This document shows, one piece after another, positions 35,440 to 44,384 of a stretch of DNA of 61,071 nt (its first letter is position 1; each line of letters opens with the position of its first letter). Below the pieces are notes generated by a model. The model was not told the DNA's origin. It worked only from the letters and a program-made list of their open reading frames with translations, and searched no databases. The stretch comes from Oricola indica (GTDB taxonomy: Bacteria; Pseudomonadota; Alphaproteobacteria; Rhizobiales; Rhizobiaceae): positions 1-61,071 of the forward strand of contig NZ_JAINFJ010000015.1 in NCBI RefSeq assembly GCF_019966595.1, in the 5' to 3' direction. The translations under genes and the position numbers were made by a program.

Positions 35440-35751
35440 ATGATCATCGAAAAACGCACATACACCTTCCACCCCGGCAAAGTGCAGGAGTTTCTCGAGC
35501 TTTACGAACGCGAAGGCCTCCCGCTCCACACAAAGTACCTTCCACTGGCCGGATATTTCGTTTCCGATATCGGAACGTTGAACCAGGTGATCACGATGTG
35601 GCGCTATGAATCGATGGCGGACCGGGAGGAAAAGCGCGCGGCGCTATATGCGGATCCGGAATGGACGGCTTTCGCCCCCAAGACGACGCACATGATCCAG
35701 AAAATGGAAACGACGATCCTGCGACCGACGCCTTGGTCGCCTTTGAACTGA
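35440..35751 (+). CDS. NIPSNAP-family protein
   Basis: A 103-residue dimeric alpha/beta-barrel protein. It starts MIIEKRTYTFHPGKVQEFLE and has the typical GYFVSDIGTLNQVITMWRYE block. The ATG at 35440 follows AGGAGGAAACCC. NIPSNAP proteins have no firmly known reaction; in bacteria they often sit in catabolic clusters. It diverges from an acyl-CoA dehydrogenase. Confidence 0.88.
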   Translation: MIIEKRTYTFHPGKVQEFLELYEREGLPLHTKYLPLAGYFVSDIGTLNQVITMWRYESMADREEKRAALYADPEWTAFAPKTTHMIQKMETTILRPTPWSPLN

Positions 35752-35781
35752 GCCAAAGACCGCCGCAACGGGGTCGGCGCA

Positions 35782-36993
35782 TCAGGCGATAACGCGCCTT
35801 TTCTTCAAGTCCGCAATCTCGTCGTTAGCCAAGCCCAAACGACTAAGCACTCGATCCGTGTCCTCGCCAGTAAGCGGCGCGCGTCGTGACACTCCACCGG
35901 GTGTGGCGGTCATGCGTATCGGCGAAGCCGCTATCGTGACAGGCTGTTCGGTTCCTGGATTTTCGACATCAACCAACATCTCGCGAGCGGCGATGTGCGG
36001 ATCGGCATAGATATCGGCAGCGGTATTCACCGGACCAAAGGGGACACGTAGCCCCAGCGCTTCCGATATCTCGGCCTTGGTACGCGTTCTGGTCCACTCC
36101 TCGACGATCGCGACAGTTTCTTCGCGATGGGCGAGACGGTCGTTGTTGGTGGCAAATTTCGGGTCCGCCGCCAGTTCCGGCCGACCGATGATAGTGACCA
36201 GGTCAACCCAGAAACTGTCGCGCGGGCAGCCGATCGTGACCTGACCGTCCTTTGCAGTGAACACCCCGAACGGACACAAAATCGGGTGCTGGTTGCCCTC
36301 CGGGACAGGCGACTTTCCTGAATAGGAGTACTGGTAGACGATACGCTCGCACAACGCGACGACAGCATCATACATCGCGACATCCACGAACTGCCCCTGC
36401 CCCGTCCGCACGGTATGATGGTAGGCAGCGAGAATACCAAACGCGCTCATCGCTGCGGGGAAGATGTCGCCGATGCCCGGACCAAGCTTGATCGGTGTGT
36501 GCGCGTCGGGGCCGGTTATACCCATCGCGCCACCCATGGCCTGGGCGACCACGTCAAAAGCCGGTCGGTCGATATAGGGGCTGGCGCCTGTTCTGGGGTC
36601 GCCGAAACCGCGGATCGCCGCATACACCAACCTGGGATTGACCTCCGAGAGCGTTTCGTAGCCGACACCCAGCCTATCCATCACGCCCGCACGGAAATTC
36701 TCGACCAGTATGTCGGCGTCTTCGACGAGCTTTATAAGGAGGTCTTTGCCTTCGGGCGACTTGAGGTCGATACCTATGCTCATTTTGTTGCGGTTGGTGC
36801 TCTGGAAGTAACCGCCGAAATGGCGATCGGTGTCACCTTCCTGGAACGGCCCAAAGGAACGCGTTGGGTCGCCCGCAATGGGCTCGATCTTGATGACTTC
36901 GGCCCCTTGGTCTGCCAGCATCATTGTACAATACGGACCGGCGAGCATTTGCGTGAGGTCAATGACCCGGGTGCCAGCGAGAGCTCCGCCCAT
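35782..36993 (-). CDS. CaiB/BaiF family III CoA-transferase
   Basis: A 403-residue family III CoA-transferase with [20 protein letters not shown] at the N-terminus, [27 protein letters not shown] and the catalytic Asp region [16 protein letters not shown]. It moves CoA from a donor ester to an acid without ATP. It follows etfA with a one-base gap as the last gene of the etf operon, so electron transfer and CoA transfer are co-expressed. Donor and acceptor are unknown. Confidence 0.92.
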   Translation of the reverse strand: MGGALAGTRVIDLTQMLAGPYCTMMLADQGAEVIKIEPIAGDPTRSFGPFQEGDTDRHFGGYFQSTNRNKMSIGIDLKSPEGKDLLIKLVEDADILVENFRAGVMDRLGVGYETLSEVNPRLVYAAIRGFGDPRTGASPYIDRPAFDVVAQAMGGAMGITGPDAHTPIKLGPGIGDIFPAAMSAFGILAAYHHTVRTGQGQFVDVAMYDAVVALCERIVYQYSYSGKSPVPEGNQHPILCPFGVFTAKDGQVTIGCPRDSFWVDLVTIIGRPELAADPKFATNNDRLAHREETVAIVEEWTRTRTKAEISEALGLRVPFGPVNTAADIYADPHIAAREMLVDVENPGTEQPVTIAASPIRMTATPGGVSRRAPLTGEDTDRVLSRLGLANDEIADLKKRRVIA

Positions 36994-36994
36994 C

Positions 36995-37924
36995 TTACAG
37001 CGCCTTTTCGAGTTCCGGCAGCACGTCGAAGAGATCCGCCACCAGGCCGTAATCGGCGACCTGGAAGATCGGCGCCTCGTCGTCCTTGTTGATGGCGACG
37101 ATGACCTTGGAGTCCTTCATCCCGGCCAGGTGCTGGATCGCTCCCGAGATGCCGCAGGCGATGTAGAGTTCCGGCGCCACCACCTTGCCAGTCTGGCCGA
37201 CCTGCCAGTCGTTCGGCGCGTAACCGGCATCGACGGCGGCGCGCGAGGCGCCGACCGCGGCGCCCAGCTTGTCGGCGACCGGCAGGATGACTTCCTCGAA
37301 CTTCTCCGCCGAACCGAGCGCGCGGCCGCCGGAGATGATGATCTTGGCGGAGGTCAGCTCCGGGCGGTCCGTTTCGGCGATCTTGTTCTCGACGAAGGAG
37401 GACAGGCCCGGATCGGCCGCGGCCGACACCGTGTCGACGGAGGCGGAACCGCCCTCTCCGGCCGCGTTGAACGAGGCCGTGCGCACGGTGATGACGTTCT
37501 TGGCGTCGGTCGCCTGCACGGTCTGGATCGCGTTGCCGGCATAGATCGGCCGCTTGAACGTGTCGGCGGACACCACCTCGATGATGTCGGAGACCTGCAT
37601 CACGTCGAGCAGCGCGGCGACGCGCGGCATGATGTTCTTGCCGTTGGTCGTCGCCGGCGCGACGAAGGTGTCGTAGCCGTCGGCGAGCGAGACGATCAGC
37701 GCGGCCATCGGCTCGGCCAGGTTCTGGTCGAGCGAGGCGTCGTCGGCGAGCAGCACCTTGGCGGCACCGTCGAGCTTGGCAGCCGCGTCGGCCGCGGGCT
37801 TCGCGCCCTTGCCGGCCACCAGCACATGCACGTCGCCGCCCATTGCGGCTGCCGCGCTCATCGCCTTCGCGGTCTGGTCCGACAGGGTCTCGTTGTCGTG
37901 TTCGGCAATCAGAAGGATTGTCAT
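36995..37924 (-). CDS. etfA: Electron transfer flavoprotein alpha subunit
   Basis: A 309-residue EtfA. The FAD-binding C-terminal domain shows [48 protein letters not shown] and [19 protein letters not shown]. With EtfB it accepts electrons from acyl-CoA dehydrogenases and hands them to ETF-quinone oxidoreductase, which is not in the window. A plasmid-borne copy probably serves the acyl-CoA dehydrogenases encoded nearby. The etf genes look richer in GC than their neighbours, hinting at separate origin. Confidence 0.95.
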   Translation of the reverse strand: MTILLIAEHDNETLSDQTAKAMSAAAAMGGDVHVLVAGKGAKPAADAAAKLDGAAKVLLADDASLDQNLAEPMAALIVSLADGYDTFVAPATTNGKNIMPRVAALLDVMQVSDIIEVVSADTFKRPIYAGNAIQTVQATDAKNVITVRTASFNAAGEGGSASVDTVSAAADPGLSSFVENKIAETDRPELTSAKIIISGGRALGSAEKFEEVILPVADKLGAAVGASRAAVDAGYAPNDWQVGQTGKVVAPELYIACGISGAIQHLAGMKDSKVIVAINKDDEAPIFQVADYGLVADLFDVLPELEKAL

Positions 37925-37943
37925 TGTCTTTTTCTCCCCGTCC

Positions 37944-38693
37944 TTAGAGTACGCCGGCTTCGTTCTTCAGCTTGTCGACCAGTTCCGCGACGTCGGCGAC
38001 TTTCACGCCGGCCTTGCGGCCTTCCGGCTCCTCGGTCTTGAGCACCTTCAGGCGCGGCGCGGTGTCGACTCCGTAATCGCCGGGGGCCTTCTCGTCGAGC
38101 GGCTTCTTCTTGGCCTTCATGATGTTCGGCAGCGAGGCGTAGCGCGGCTGGTTCAGCCGCAGGTCGGTCGTCACGATGGCCGGCATCTTGAGCTCGATGG
38201 TCTGCAGACCGCCGTCGATCTCGCGGGTCACCTTGGCGCTGTCGCCCTCGATCTTGACCTCGGAGGCGAACGTGCCCTGGCTCCAGCCCGTCAGGGCGGC
38301 GAGCATCTGGCCGGTCTGGTTGGCGTCGTCGTCGATCGCCTGTTTGCCGAGGATCACCAGCCCCGGCTGCTCATCCTCGACCACGCCCTTCAGGATCTTC
38401 GCGACGGCGAGCGGCTCGGTCACGTCGTCGGTCTTGACCAGGATGCCGCGGTCGGCGCCCATCGCCAGCGCGGTGCGGATCGTCTCCTGCGCTTGGCTCG
38501 GGCCGATCGAGACCGCGACGATCTCGGAGACCGTGCCCGCTTCCTTCAGCCGGATCGCCTCCTCGACGGCGATCTCGTCGAACGGGTTCATGCTCATCTT
38601 CACGTTCGCCAGTTCGACGCCCGAACCGTCCGCCTTCACGCGTGCCTTCACGTTATAGTCAATCACCCGCTTGACCGGGACGAGTACTTTCAT
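37944..38693 (-). CDS. etfB: Electron transfer flavoprotein beta subunit
   Basis: A 249-residue EtfB beginning [20 protein letters not shown], with [36 protein letters not shown] for AMP binding, and [20 protein letters not shown], the recognition-loop region. It pairs with EtfA. Its ATG overlaps the stop of a small 53-codon frame by 4 bases, so its translation is coupled to the upstream small genes. Confidence 0.95.
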   Translation of the reverse strand: MKVLVPVKRVIDYNVKARVKADGSGVELANVKMSMNPFDEIAVEEAIRLKEAGTVSEIVAVSIGPSQAQETIRTALAMGADRGILVKTDDVTEPLAVAKILKGVVEDEQPGLVILGKQAIDDDANQTGQMLAALTGWSQGTFASEVKIEGDSAKVTREIDGGLQTIELKMPAIVTTDLRLNQPRYASLPNIMKAKKKPLDEKAPGDYGVDTAPRLKVLKTEEPEGRKAGVKVADVAELVDKLKNEAGVL

Positions 38694-38851
38694 TCGACCA
38701 TTTCCTTTCCTGCAAATTCAGCCCACCGTTTCCGCTGGGGTTCGGGGTCATAGGTCCTTAAATCCAGACCATTCGCTTGTCCTGCAAGGCAGGCGAGAGC
38801 GGCAAGCGGAGTACAGCTGACACTGCGTAGCGCCTGCGCGCGTAACCTCAT
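38690..38851 (-). CDS. 53-residue ORF coupled to etfB
   Basis: A small frame ([20 protein letters not shown] at the start, [14 protein letters not shown] at the end) with 4-base ATGA overlaps on both sides: with the EthD-like frame upstream and with etfB downstream. Such overlaps suggest a translated coupling gene. I do not recognise the protein; it could be a degraded fragment. No clear ribosome site other than the overlap. Confidence 0.4.
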   Translation of the reverse strand: MRLRAQALRSVSCTPLAALACLAGQANGLDLRTYDPEPQRKRWAEFAGKEMVE

Positions 38852-39045
38852 ATCGTTGAATCGATCTCGTAGATCACCTTGTATTCATACGAACTCGAAT
38901 CGGCAAAATGCTGCGTCCCGGAAAGACGGAAGAGCTTCGCGGACGTAACGCCGGTGAGCTTCAGCACATCAGCCAGATGAATATTCGTGTACCAGTCCCT
39001 GAATGGATCTTCCTCACCGGGTTTCGCATTCGTGAAAGCAAGCAG
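38848..39045 (-). CDS. EthD-like small protein, start unclear
   Basis: A 65-codon frame reading LLAFTNAKPGEEDPFRDWYT, then NIHLADVLKLTGVTSAKLFR and YEYKVIYEID, which resembles EthD/DUF4286-type dimeric alpha/beta-barrel proteins. An in-frame TGA lies directly before the first codon, so the only possible start is CTG at 39045. GGAGGAG sits 18 bases upstream, too far for ideal use. The family is usually near 100 residues, so this copy is short. It may be partly degraded, or start at CTG. It follows operator site H and leads into etfB. Confidence 0.45.
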   Translation of the reverse strand: MLAFTNAKPGEEDPFRDWYTNIHLADVLKLTGVTSAKLFRLSGTQHFADSSSYEYKVIYEIDSTI

Positions 39046-39084
39046 TCAGTGTTGCAGCGGCTTCTCCTCCAGCGTCGGAAGATT

Positions 39085-39098
39085 CTAACTTCTGTTAG
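39085..39098. promoter_or_regulatory. Operator-like palindrome, site H
   Basis: CTAAC-TTCT-GTTAG, perfect arms, followed by AAAAATG. It lies 40 bases before the EthD-like frame that leads the etfB-etfA-CoA-transferase operon. Confidence 0.62.
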
Positions 39099-39158
39099 AA
39101 AAATGCAAGTGGCTTTCTCGCTAGTTCGAATATTTTCCACATTTAGGTCAGTCAGCGC

Positions 39159-39935
39159 CTATTTGAACGACGGCTTGCGGCGCTCGCGGAAGGCCGCAAT
39201 GCCCTCGGCAGCGTCTGCGCCCTGGAGATGACGCACAACAGCGTCGCATTCCATTTTCAAAGCATCGCTCATCGGCATATCGGAACCTTGCCGCGCCAGC
39301 CGCTTCATTTCCGACAGTCCGCTGCGTGACCGCCCTGCCAGTTCGGCGCTGTATTTCATCGCCTCTTCGTTCAGTGTGGTGTCGGTAACCACGTAATTGA
39401 CAAGGCCGATGCGTTGCGCGTCTTCGGCTTCCAGCCACCTACCGGAATACATCAGGTCGAGCGCGCGACGCATGCCGATAAGGCGCGGCAGACGTTGGCT
39501 GGCACCCCAGCCCGGCAGCAGGCCAAATCGCGAATGTTGGTCGCCGAAGCGCGCGCTTTTCGCTGCGAAACACACATCTGCTGCAAGCATCAGTTCCATG
39601 CCGCCCGCAAGGCACAAGCCCTGCACCGCGACGACAACCGGCAGCGGACTTTCCTCGATCCGCGTCATTGTTCGGTGTCCGAAACTCATGAAGCGCTCGA
39701 CCGCCGCCGGATCGTCCATCATGCCGGTAATTTCCTGCAAATCCGCGCCAGTGCAGAAATGCTCTCCCTCAGCGCGGATCAGGATTGCGCGCATCGAAGC
39801 GTCGGCCTCGAATGCGCCGCATGCCTGCTGGATCGCCGCGTGGGTGGCGTAGGACAGGCAGTTGAACCTGTCGGGACGGTTTAGAACAATGATCCCGACA
39901 CCGTCCCGTTTCTGCACAATGACGGGTTCGCTCAT
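39159..39935 (-). CDS. Crotonase-family protein
   Basis: A 258-residue crotonase with FCTGADLQEI, LCLAGGMELMLAAD, GDQHSRFGLLPGWGASQRLP. The first hydratase Glu is kept (GGMELM), the second is replaced (His-Ser in DQHSRFG). It has a 4-base overlap with the upstream acyl-CoA dehydrogenase fragment. That operon has lost its promoter to the IS21 insertion, so this gene may be silent or read from within the IS remnant. Confidence 0.85.
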   Translation of the reverse strand: MSEPVIVQKRDGVGIIVLNRPDRFNCLSYATHAAIQQACGAFEADASMRAILIRAEGEHFCTGADLQEITGMMDDPAAVERFMSFGHRTMTRIEESPLPVVVAVQGLCLAGGMELMLAADVCFAAKSARFGDQHSRFGLLPGWGASQRLPRLIGMRRALDLMYSGRWLEAEDAQRIGLVNYVVTDTTLNEEAMKYSAELAGRSRSGLSEMKRLARQGSDMPMSDALKMECDAVVRHLQGADAAEGIAAFRERRKPSFK

Positions 39936-40732
39936 TTGGCCGCGGCCTTTCGCTGCGCATATTGCAACGCCACGCGGCCAGCCTTTTCGCGCGCGATGAC
40001 GAGCTTCTGGATTTGGGCGGTACCGTCGCCGATCTGAAGACCCAGAACATCGTTATAGCGCTGATGGAACGGCAGGCCATGCGTATACGCAAAGTGTCCG
40101 TGCAACAGCAGACATTGGTGCAATATTTCGCACGTCACCTTTGGAACGTACCATTTGCACATGGCAGCTTCGGTCGTGTGCGGGCGTTGCGCATCGCGTA
40201 GCGCAAGCGTATGATAGCAGAGCTGGCGCATCATGGTCAGTTGCGTTTCGGCTTCTGCAAGCGGGAAGCTCACGCCTTGATACTGCACGATCGGTGCACC
40301 GAATGCTTCACGCTCCTGCACATAGGCCCAACTTTCATCGACGGATGCCTGCCCCGGTCCGACGCATTCCAGGCCAATCAATGCGCGGCTGTAATCGAAT
40401 CCAGCCATAATCGTGCCGAAGGCGCGATCCTGCTCGGCCATGATGCACTCTGCCGGCACATGCACATCATCGAAAAACAGCGAGCCACGGCCTACCGGCT
40501 TCGTGCCGATGTCGTCCAGATGCGTCCGGATGATGCCCTTGGAATTGAGATCGACAAAGAATGCACTGACCCCGCGCGAACCGCCTGCCGGGTCACCGCT
40601 GCGGGCAAACACCACGGCAGCATCTGCCTGCGTGGAAAAGCTGATCGAGGTTTTCTCGCCGTTCAACCGCCACCCATTCGCGGTCTTGTCGGCGCGCAAT
40701 TTTACGCACCGGGTGGTCGAGGTCTTCCACAA
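39932..40732 (-). pseudogene. Acyl-CoA dehydrogenase, 5' end lost to IS21
   Basis: Only the C-terminal two thirds of an acyl-CoA dehydrogenase remains: WRLNGEKTSISF, SALIGLECVGPGQASVDES-like helices, REAFGAPIVQYQGVSFPLAE and the end motif IGDGTAQIQKLVIAREKAG. About 120 N-terminal residues, including the LSEPDAGSD region, are missing. Homology ends near 40705, where IS21 istA sequence begins. The first codon (TTG at 40732) lies in IS sequence. It is almost certainly non-functional. Confidence 0.8.
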
Positions 40733-41150
40733 TCATAGACGCGTCGCCAATCATGTCCGCCGTCCTCAGCGTTCCGGTCACGTCACCGTCAACGCGCACA
40801 TGCCCAGGGCCGATCAGGGCTACACCAACACGACACCGGCGACCCTGATCAGACAAGCCGCGTGGATCGGTCCCAACACAGGCATTCTGGTCGAACACAT
40901 GATGCGCGACCGGCCGCATCCCAAGCAGGGATACCGATCAGCTATGGGCATTCTCTCGCTAGCTCGGCGCTACGAGCGGGGCCGGCTGGAAGCCGCTTGC
41001 GAGCGGTCGCTGACCATTAACGCCGTCACCTAATCCTCCGTCGCGGCGATCCTCAAATCCGGCCTCGACCGGGCGAAGCCCGCTGCCGAACCCATCAAGC
41101 CGACACCGCCGCACACCAAAATCCGCGGCAGATCCTACTATAAATCAACG
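40705..41150 (+). pseudogene. IS21-family istA transposase, 3' fragment
   Basis: The plus strand encodes the C-terminal part of an IstA-type transposase: VVEVFHNHRRVANHVRRPQR, then HMPRADQGYTNTTPATLIRQ and DRPHPKQGYRSAMGILSLAR. An in-frame TAA at 41031-41033 interrupts the typical SYSSVAAILKSGLDR segment, and the frame then resumes to IRGRSYYK. The integrase core is missing. It is a dead fragment. Confidence 0.8.
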
Positions 41151-41164
41151 AAAGGAACCGACCT

Positions 41165-41425
41165 ATGCTCACACATCCCACCCTGGATCAGATGCCGGCA
41201 CTCGGGCTTGGCAGGATGGCATCCGCCTATCGGGATCTGGCGGACCAGAACAACGCAAACCATCTCAGCCGCGATGAATGGCTCGGCCTCATGCTCGATC
41301 GCGAAGCGGCCATGCGCGTGGACAAACGGCGCACCAACAGACTCGCCGCCGCCAAACTGCGGTTCTCCGATGCATGCATCGAGAACATCGATTTTGCCGC
41401 CCGACGTGGCCTCGATCGGCACCAC
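41165..41425 (+). pseudogene. IS21-family istB helper, N-terminal fragment
   Basis: Starts [20 protein letters not shown] behind AAAGGAACC, exactly like IstB AAA+ helpers, and continues [20 protein letters not shown] to FAARRGLDR. The ATPase domain is gone: from about 41420 the sequence is the antisense of an IS110 fragment. Later codons of this frame are not IstB. Confidence 0.8.
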
Positions 41426-41480
41426 AAACCTGGAAGCTTCGCTTGGCTAGATCGATCGCCTGAATATGCACGCCTGACAT
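41410..41480 (-). pseudogene. IS110-family transposase N-terminal fragment
   Basis: On the minus strand, GGAGGAGCAC precedes an ATG at 41480 and then [20 protein letters not shown], the RuvC-like start of IS110/IS1111 transposases (IDLAKxxFQV). Only about 24 codons remain before the sequence turns into istB antisense. The 138 bases behind it (41481-41618) are probably the IS110 upstream end and hold no gene that I can see. Confidence 0.65.
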
Positions 41481-41618
41481 GTGCTCCTCCTTCGAAAGCG
41501 CCACACCGGCGCAGATGGTATAATACGATGCCGGACGAAGGGGGCATCAACCCCAGCAGTTCAAAACCAAGTGTCCACGAAACCGGCAGCAGGCCACCCG
41601 TTTCCAGCAAACTTGCAG

Positions 41619-43040
41619 TTATGAGCCGGGAGAAACGAAGCTTCCCCAAATCAGGAACACACCCATCGAAATGCCGGCAAATGCGATTGCAAACAAACCG
41701 TTCCAGCGCAGTCCGATTACATCGGTACCTTTTCCTGCCGCCCCGGCCGCGATTGCGACGGTAGCAGTGACCGGAGAAATGGTCATGGCGCTACACCAGC
41801 CAGACAGTGCGGCAGCCATGAGCATCGGCTCCGGGATAGGCACCCCGGCTGCGGTCAGCGAACCGACGATGACCGTGCCCGTGATGAAAGGGTTGACGCC
41901 GACTATGCTCAAGAGCGGCATGACCAGTACGATGAGACAGGCAATAACGCCGGGTCCTGCATTGAGACCGGAAACCAGGGCCTGAACGAATTCCATCGGG
42001 ATCATCTCCGCAAGCAAAAGGCCGAGGAAGCTCGTGGACGCCATAATGCAAATCTCCGAAACGGACGAAGGCAATGCGCGATAGCCGTTGATGCCCAACA
42101 TCGCCGTGCTGGCACGTGGCGACGCGGCACCTGTCAGAACCGTCCACAGGACCGCGGATAAGGGCACGACGATCAGAATCGCTGCGCGTATGGGAATACC
42201 GAAAATCAATTCCCCCATCGCTGCCGAACCCGTGATAGCGAAAACAAGCCCGAGCAACATGAAGACAGCGCCGACCCCTCCGTCGCGGTTTGTCGGCGTG
42301 ATCCGAGCTTTCGGCTTCGGCTCAAGAAAATCGAATATCCATCCCGTAAAAAGAAAGAGAACCATCATGCCAAGGCCATATGGCAGATAATCCACCCAGC
42401 TCATTGTCGGCATAAGAGGAATGACAAGATTCATCGCGACACCGACGGGTGACCACAACACCGTGGAAACGAAGCCGCGCATAACGGCATTCGTAATTCG
42501 CCGGGTACGGATCTCGGTAACAGCCGCATCCTCTTTCTCGCGAACGGTTCCGGCGAGAGCGATCCGCAACAGGAACTGCAGCCCGCCAACATTCAACAGA
42601 ACGCCGAAAATATGTCCGCCGGCCGTGAGTAACCAGAAACGGCGGCGCGGCGGCTGATCGACAACGAAATGAGCCGCGGTTTGAACCTGCCGCGATTGTT
42701 GCGCTGCCACACGCAAGAGGGTCATCACGGCAAGCAATGCAGGCAAATAGATTGCCCGGCTCGCCGCCAGTGCAAGCGCTTCAAGTCCACCCCCGAGAAC
42801 CACGAAGAAAACGGCCGCTGCAGCCGCCGCAAGGACCGTAATGCGCGAACTGGACCGCATCGCCGGCCAACCGGCGATTACGTAGACGACGATAGAAAAC
42901 AGCGCGACGAGCGCCGCCATGTGATGGCCGCTGAGCGTATCGAAAAGCGTCAGCATCGCCGCGCATATTATCGCAATTGCGGAAATATGCTCGACAACTG
43001 AAATCGACCGGTCAACCGACAGCCCCGGCGGCAAGGTCAT
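41619..43040 (-). CDS. Multi-pass membrane protein, probable permease
   Basis: A 473-residue protein with about 11-12 hydrophobic segments, a basic central loop ([17 protein letters not shown]), and a C-terminal [20 protein letters not shown] region. The duplicated arrangement and glycine-rich half-helices are reminiscent of ion-transporter superfamily permeases, but I do not recognise a family. It is leftward, in a different unit from the TRAP operon. A role in uptake of an organic acid is a guess from context. Confidence 0.7.
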   Translation of the reverse strand: MTLPPGLSVDRSISVVEHISAIAIICAAMLTLFDTLSGHHMAALVALFSIVVYVIAGWPAMRSSSRITVLAAAAAAVFFVVLGGGLEALALAASRAIYLPALLAVMTLLRVAAQQSRQVQTAAHFVVDQPPRRRFWLLTAGGHIFGVLLNVGGLQFLLRIALAGTVREKEDAAVTEIRTRRITNAVMRGFVSTVLWSPVGVAMNLVIPLMPTMSWVDYLPYGLGMMVLFLFTGWIFDFLEPKPKARITPTNRDGGVGAVFMLLGLVFAITGSAAMGELIFGIPIRAAILIVVPLSAVLWTVLTGAASPRASTAMLGINGYRALPSSVSEICIMASTSFLGLLLAEMIPMEFVQALVSGLNAGPGVIACLIVLVMPLLSIVGVNPFITGTVIVGSLTAAGVPIPEPMLMAAALSGWCSAMTISPVTATVAIAAGAAGKGTDVIGLRWNGLFAIAFAGISMGVFLIWGSFVSPGS

Positions 43041-43173
43041 GAACTGCCCGTTTTGCTATTGAACAAGATAAACCGTTCCTGACCGTGCCCCTGCCGATAA
43101 GAAGGCGCTTGCCGGCGTGACTGCATGTCCGCCCTGGGCAATCCAACAAAATACCAGAAACGTCTCCCGGCGG

Positions 43174-44382
43174 TTAAACCCGTTCGATCACCATGGCTTC
43201 ACCCTGCCCTATTCCAACGCAAAGACTGACAACAGCATAACGTCCGTTGCGTTCATGCAGAGCACGCGCCGCCGTCAATGCCAGCCTCGCTCCGGAGGCC
43301 CCGAGAGGATGGCCGATGGCAATTGCGCCGCCATTCGGGTTGACGCGCTCATCGTCAAACTGGAGGTCAAGGCCTTTCAGGCAGCCAAGCACCTGGGCCG
43401 CGAACGCCTCGTTGATCTCGATAATGTCCATATCGGACAATTCGAGACCGGCGCGCTGCAATGCCTTTTGAATTGATGTGATCGGCCCCAGCCCCATGAC
43501 GCGCGCGGGCACGCCTACCGCTGCGGTCGAGACGACCTTTGCAAGCGGCTTGCGTCCCAATGCTTCGCAACCCGCCTTGTCGGCGACAGCAATCACGCAA
43601 GCGCCATCATTCACGCCAGACGCGTTGCCGGCCGTCACCTGACCTTCGGGGGAAATTGTCCGGAGCCCGGCAAGATCATCGGCGGTCGTGCCGGGCCTCG
43701 GATGCTCGTCCTGCTCCAATCTGAATGGCTTCCTGCCCTTGACGTCGACCGGCACGAGTTCATCGGCAAAAAATCCGCGTGCCAGAGCTGCCGCGTAGCG
43801 CTGCTGTGAGCGATAGGCATAGGCATCGGAATCCTCGCGACTGATGCCCCATTCCACCGCAACGTTCTCCGCGGTATCTGCCAGGCTGTCGTCGCCGATG
43901 CGTTCGAGCAGCGCCTTGTTGGGAAACCGCCAGCCCAGGGTCGAGTCATAGGTTTCGACCGTACGCTGATATGCTTTCGAGGGCTTGGCAGTCACATAGG
44001 GCGCCCGGCTCATGCTTTCGGCGCCCCCCGCAATGAGCAGACCGGCATCACCGCAGGAAATCATGCGCGAAGCCGCAGCCAGAGCTGCAAGTCCGCTGGC
44101 ACACAGCCGGTTGACCGTATGCCCCGGCGTCTCTTCCGGCAGGCCGGCGAGCAGAAGCGCATTGCGCGCGATATTGCGGCTGTCCTCGCCACCCTGGTTG
44201 GAACATCCGAGGATGACCTCTTCCACCAGCGCCGGATCCATGCCGGTGCGCTGCATAAGTGACATGATCAGCGCGGCGGCCATGTCGTCCGGCCTGACGC
44301 TCGCGAGCGCGCCGCCATAGCGGCCAAAGGGTGTGCGCACGCCGTCGACGAGGTAAGCGGTATTTTCGGTCAACTCGGTCAT
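43174..44382 (-). CDS. Acetyl-CoA acyltransferase (thiolase)
   Basis: A 402-residue classical thiolase with the nucleophilic Cys in VNRLCASGLAAL, GGAESMSRAPYV, EINEAFAAQVLG, the His in NPNGGAIAIGHPLGASG and the second Cys in VVSLCVGIGQGEAM. It performs thiolytic release of acetyl-CoA or propionyl-CoA from a 3-ketoacyl-CoA. The ATG at 44382 lies directly after the CoA ligase stop. It ends the long operon that starts with the CoA-transferase at 51447. Unlike the 28256-29422 protein, its active site is complete. Confidence 0.93.
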   Translation of the reverse strand: MTELTENTAYLVDGVRTPFGRYGGALASVRPDDMAAALIMSLMQRTGMDPALVEEVILGCSNQGGEDSRNIARNALLLAGLPEETPGHTVNRLCASGLAALAAASRMISCGDAGLLIAGGAESMSRAPYVTAKPSKAYQRTVETYDSTLGWRFPNKALLERIGDDSLADTAENVAVEWGISREDSDAYAYRSQQRYAAALARGFFADELVPVDVKGRKPFRLEQDEHPRPGTTADDLAGLRTISPEGQVTAGNASGVNDGACVIAVADKAGCEALGRKPLAKVVSTAAVGVPARVMGLGPITSIQKALQRAGLELSDMDIIEINEAFAAQVLGCLKGLDLQFDDERVNPNGGAIAIGHPLGASGARLALTAARALHERNGRYAVVSLCVGIGQGEAMVIERV

Positions 44383-44384
44383 AA

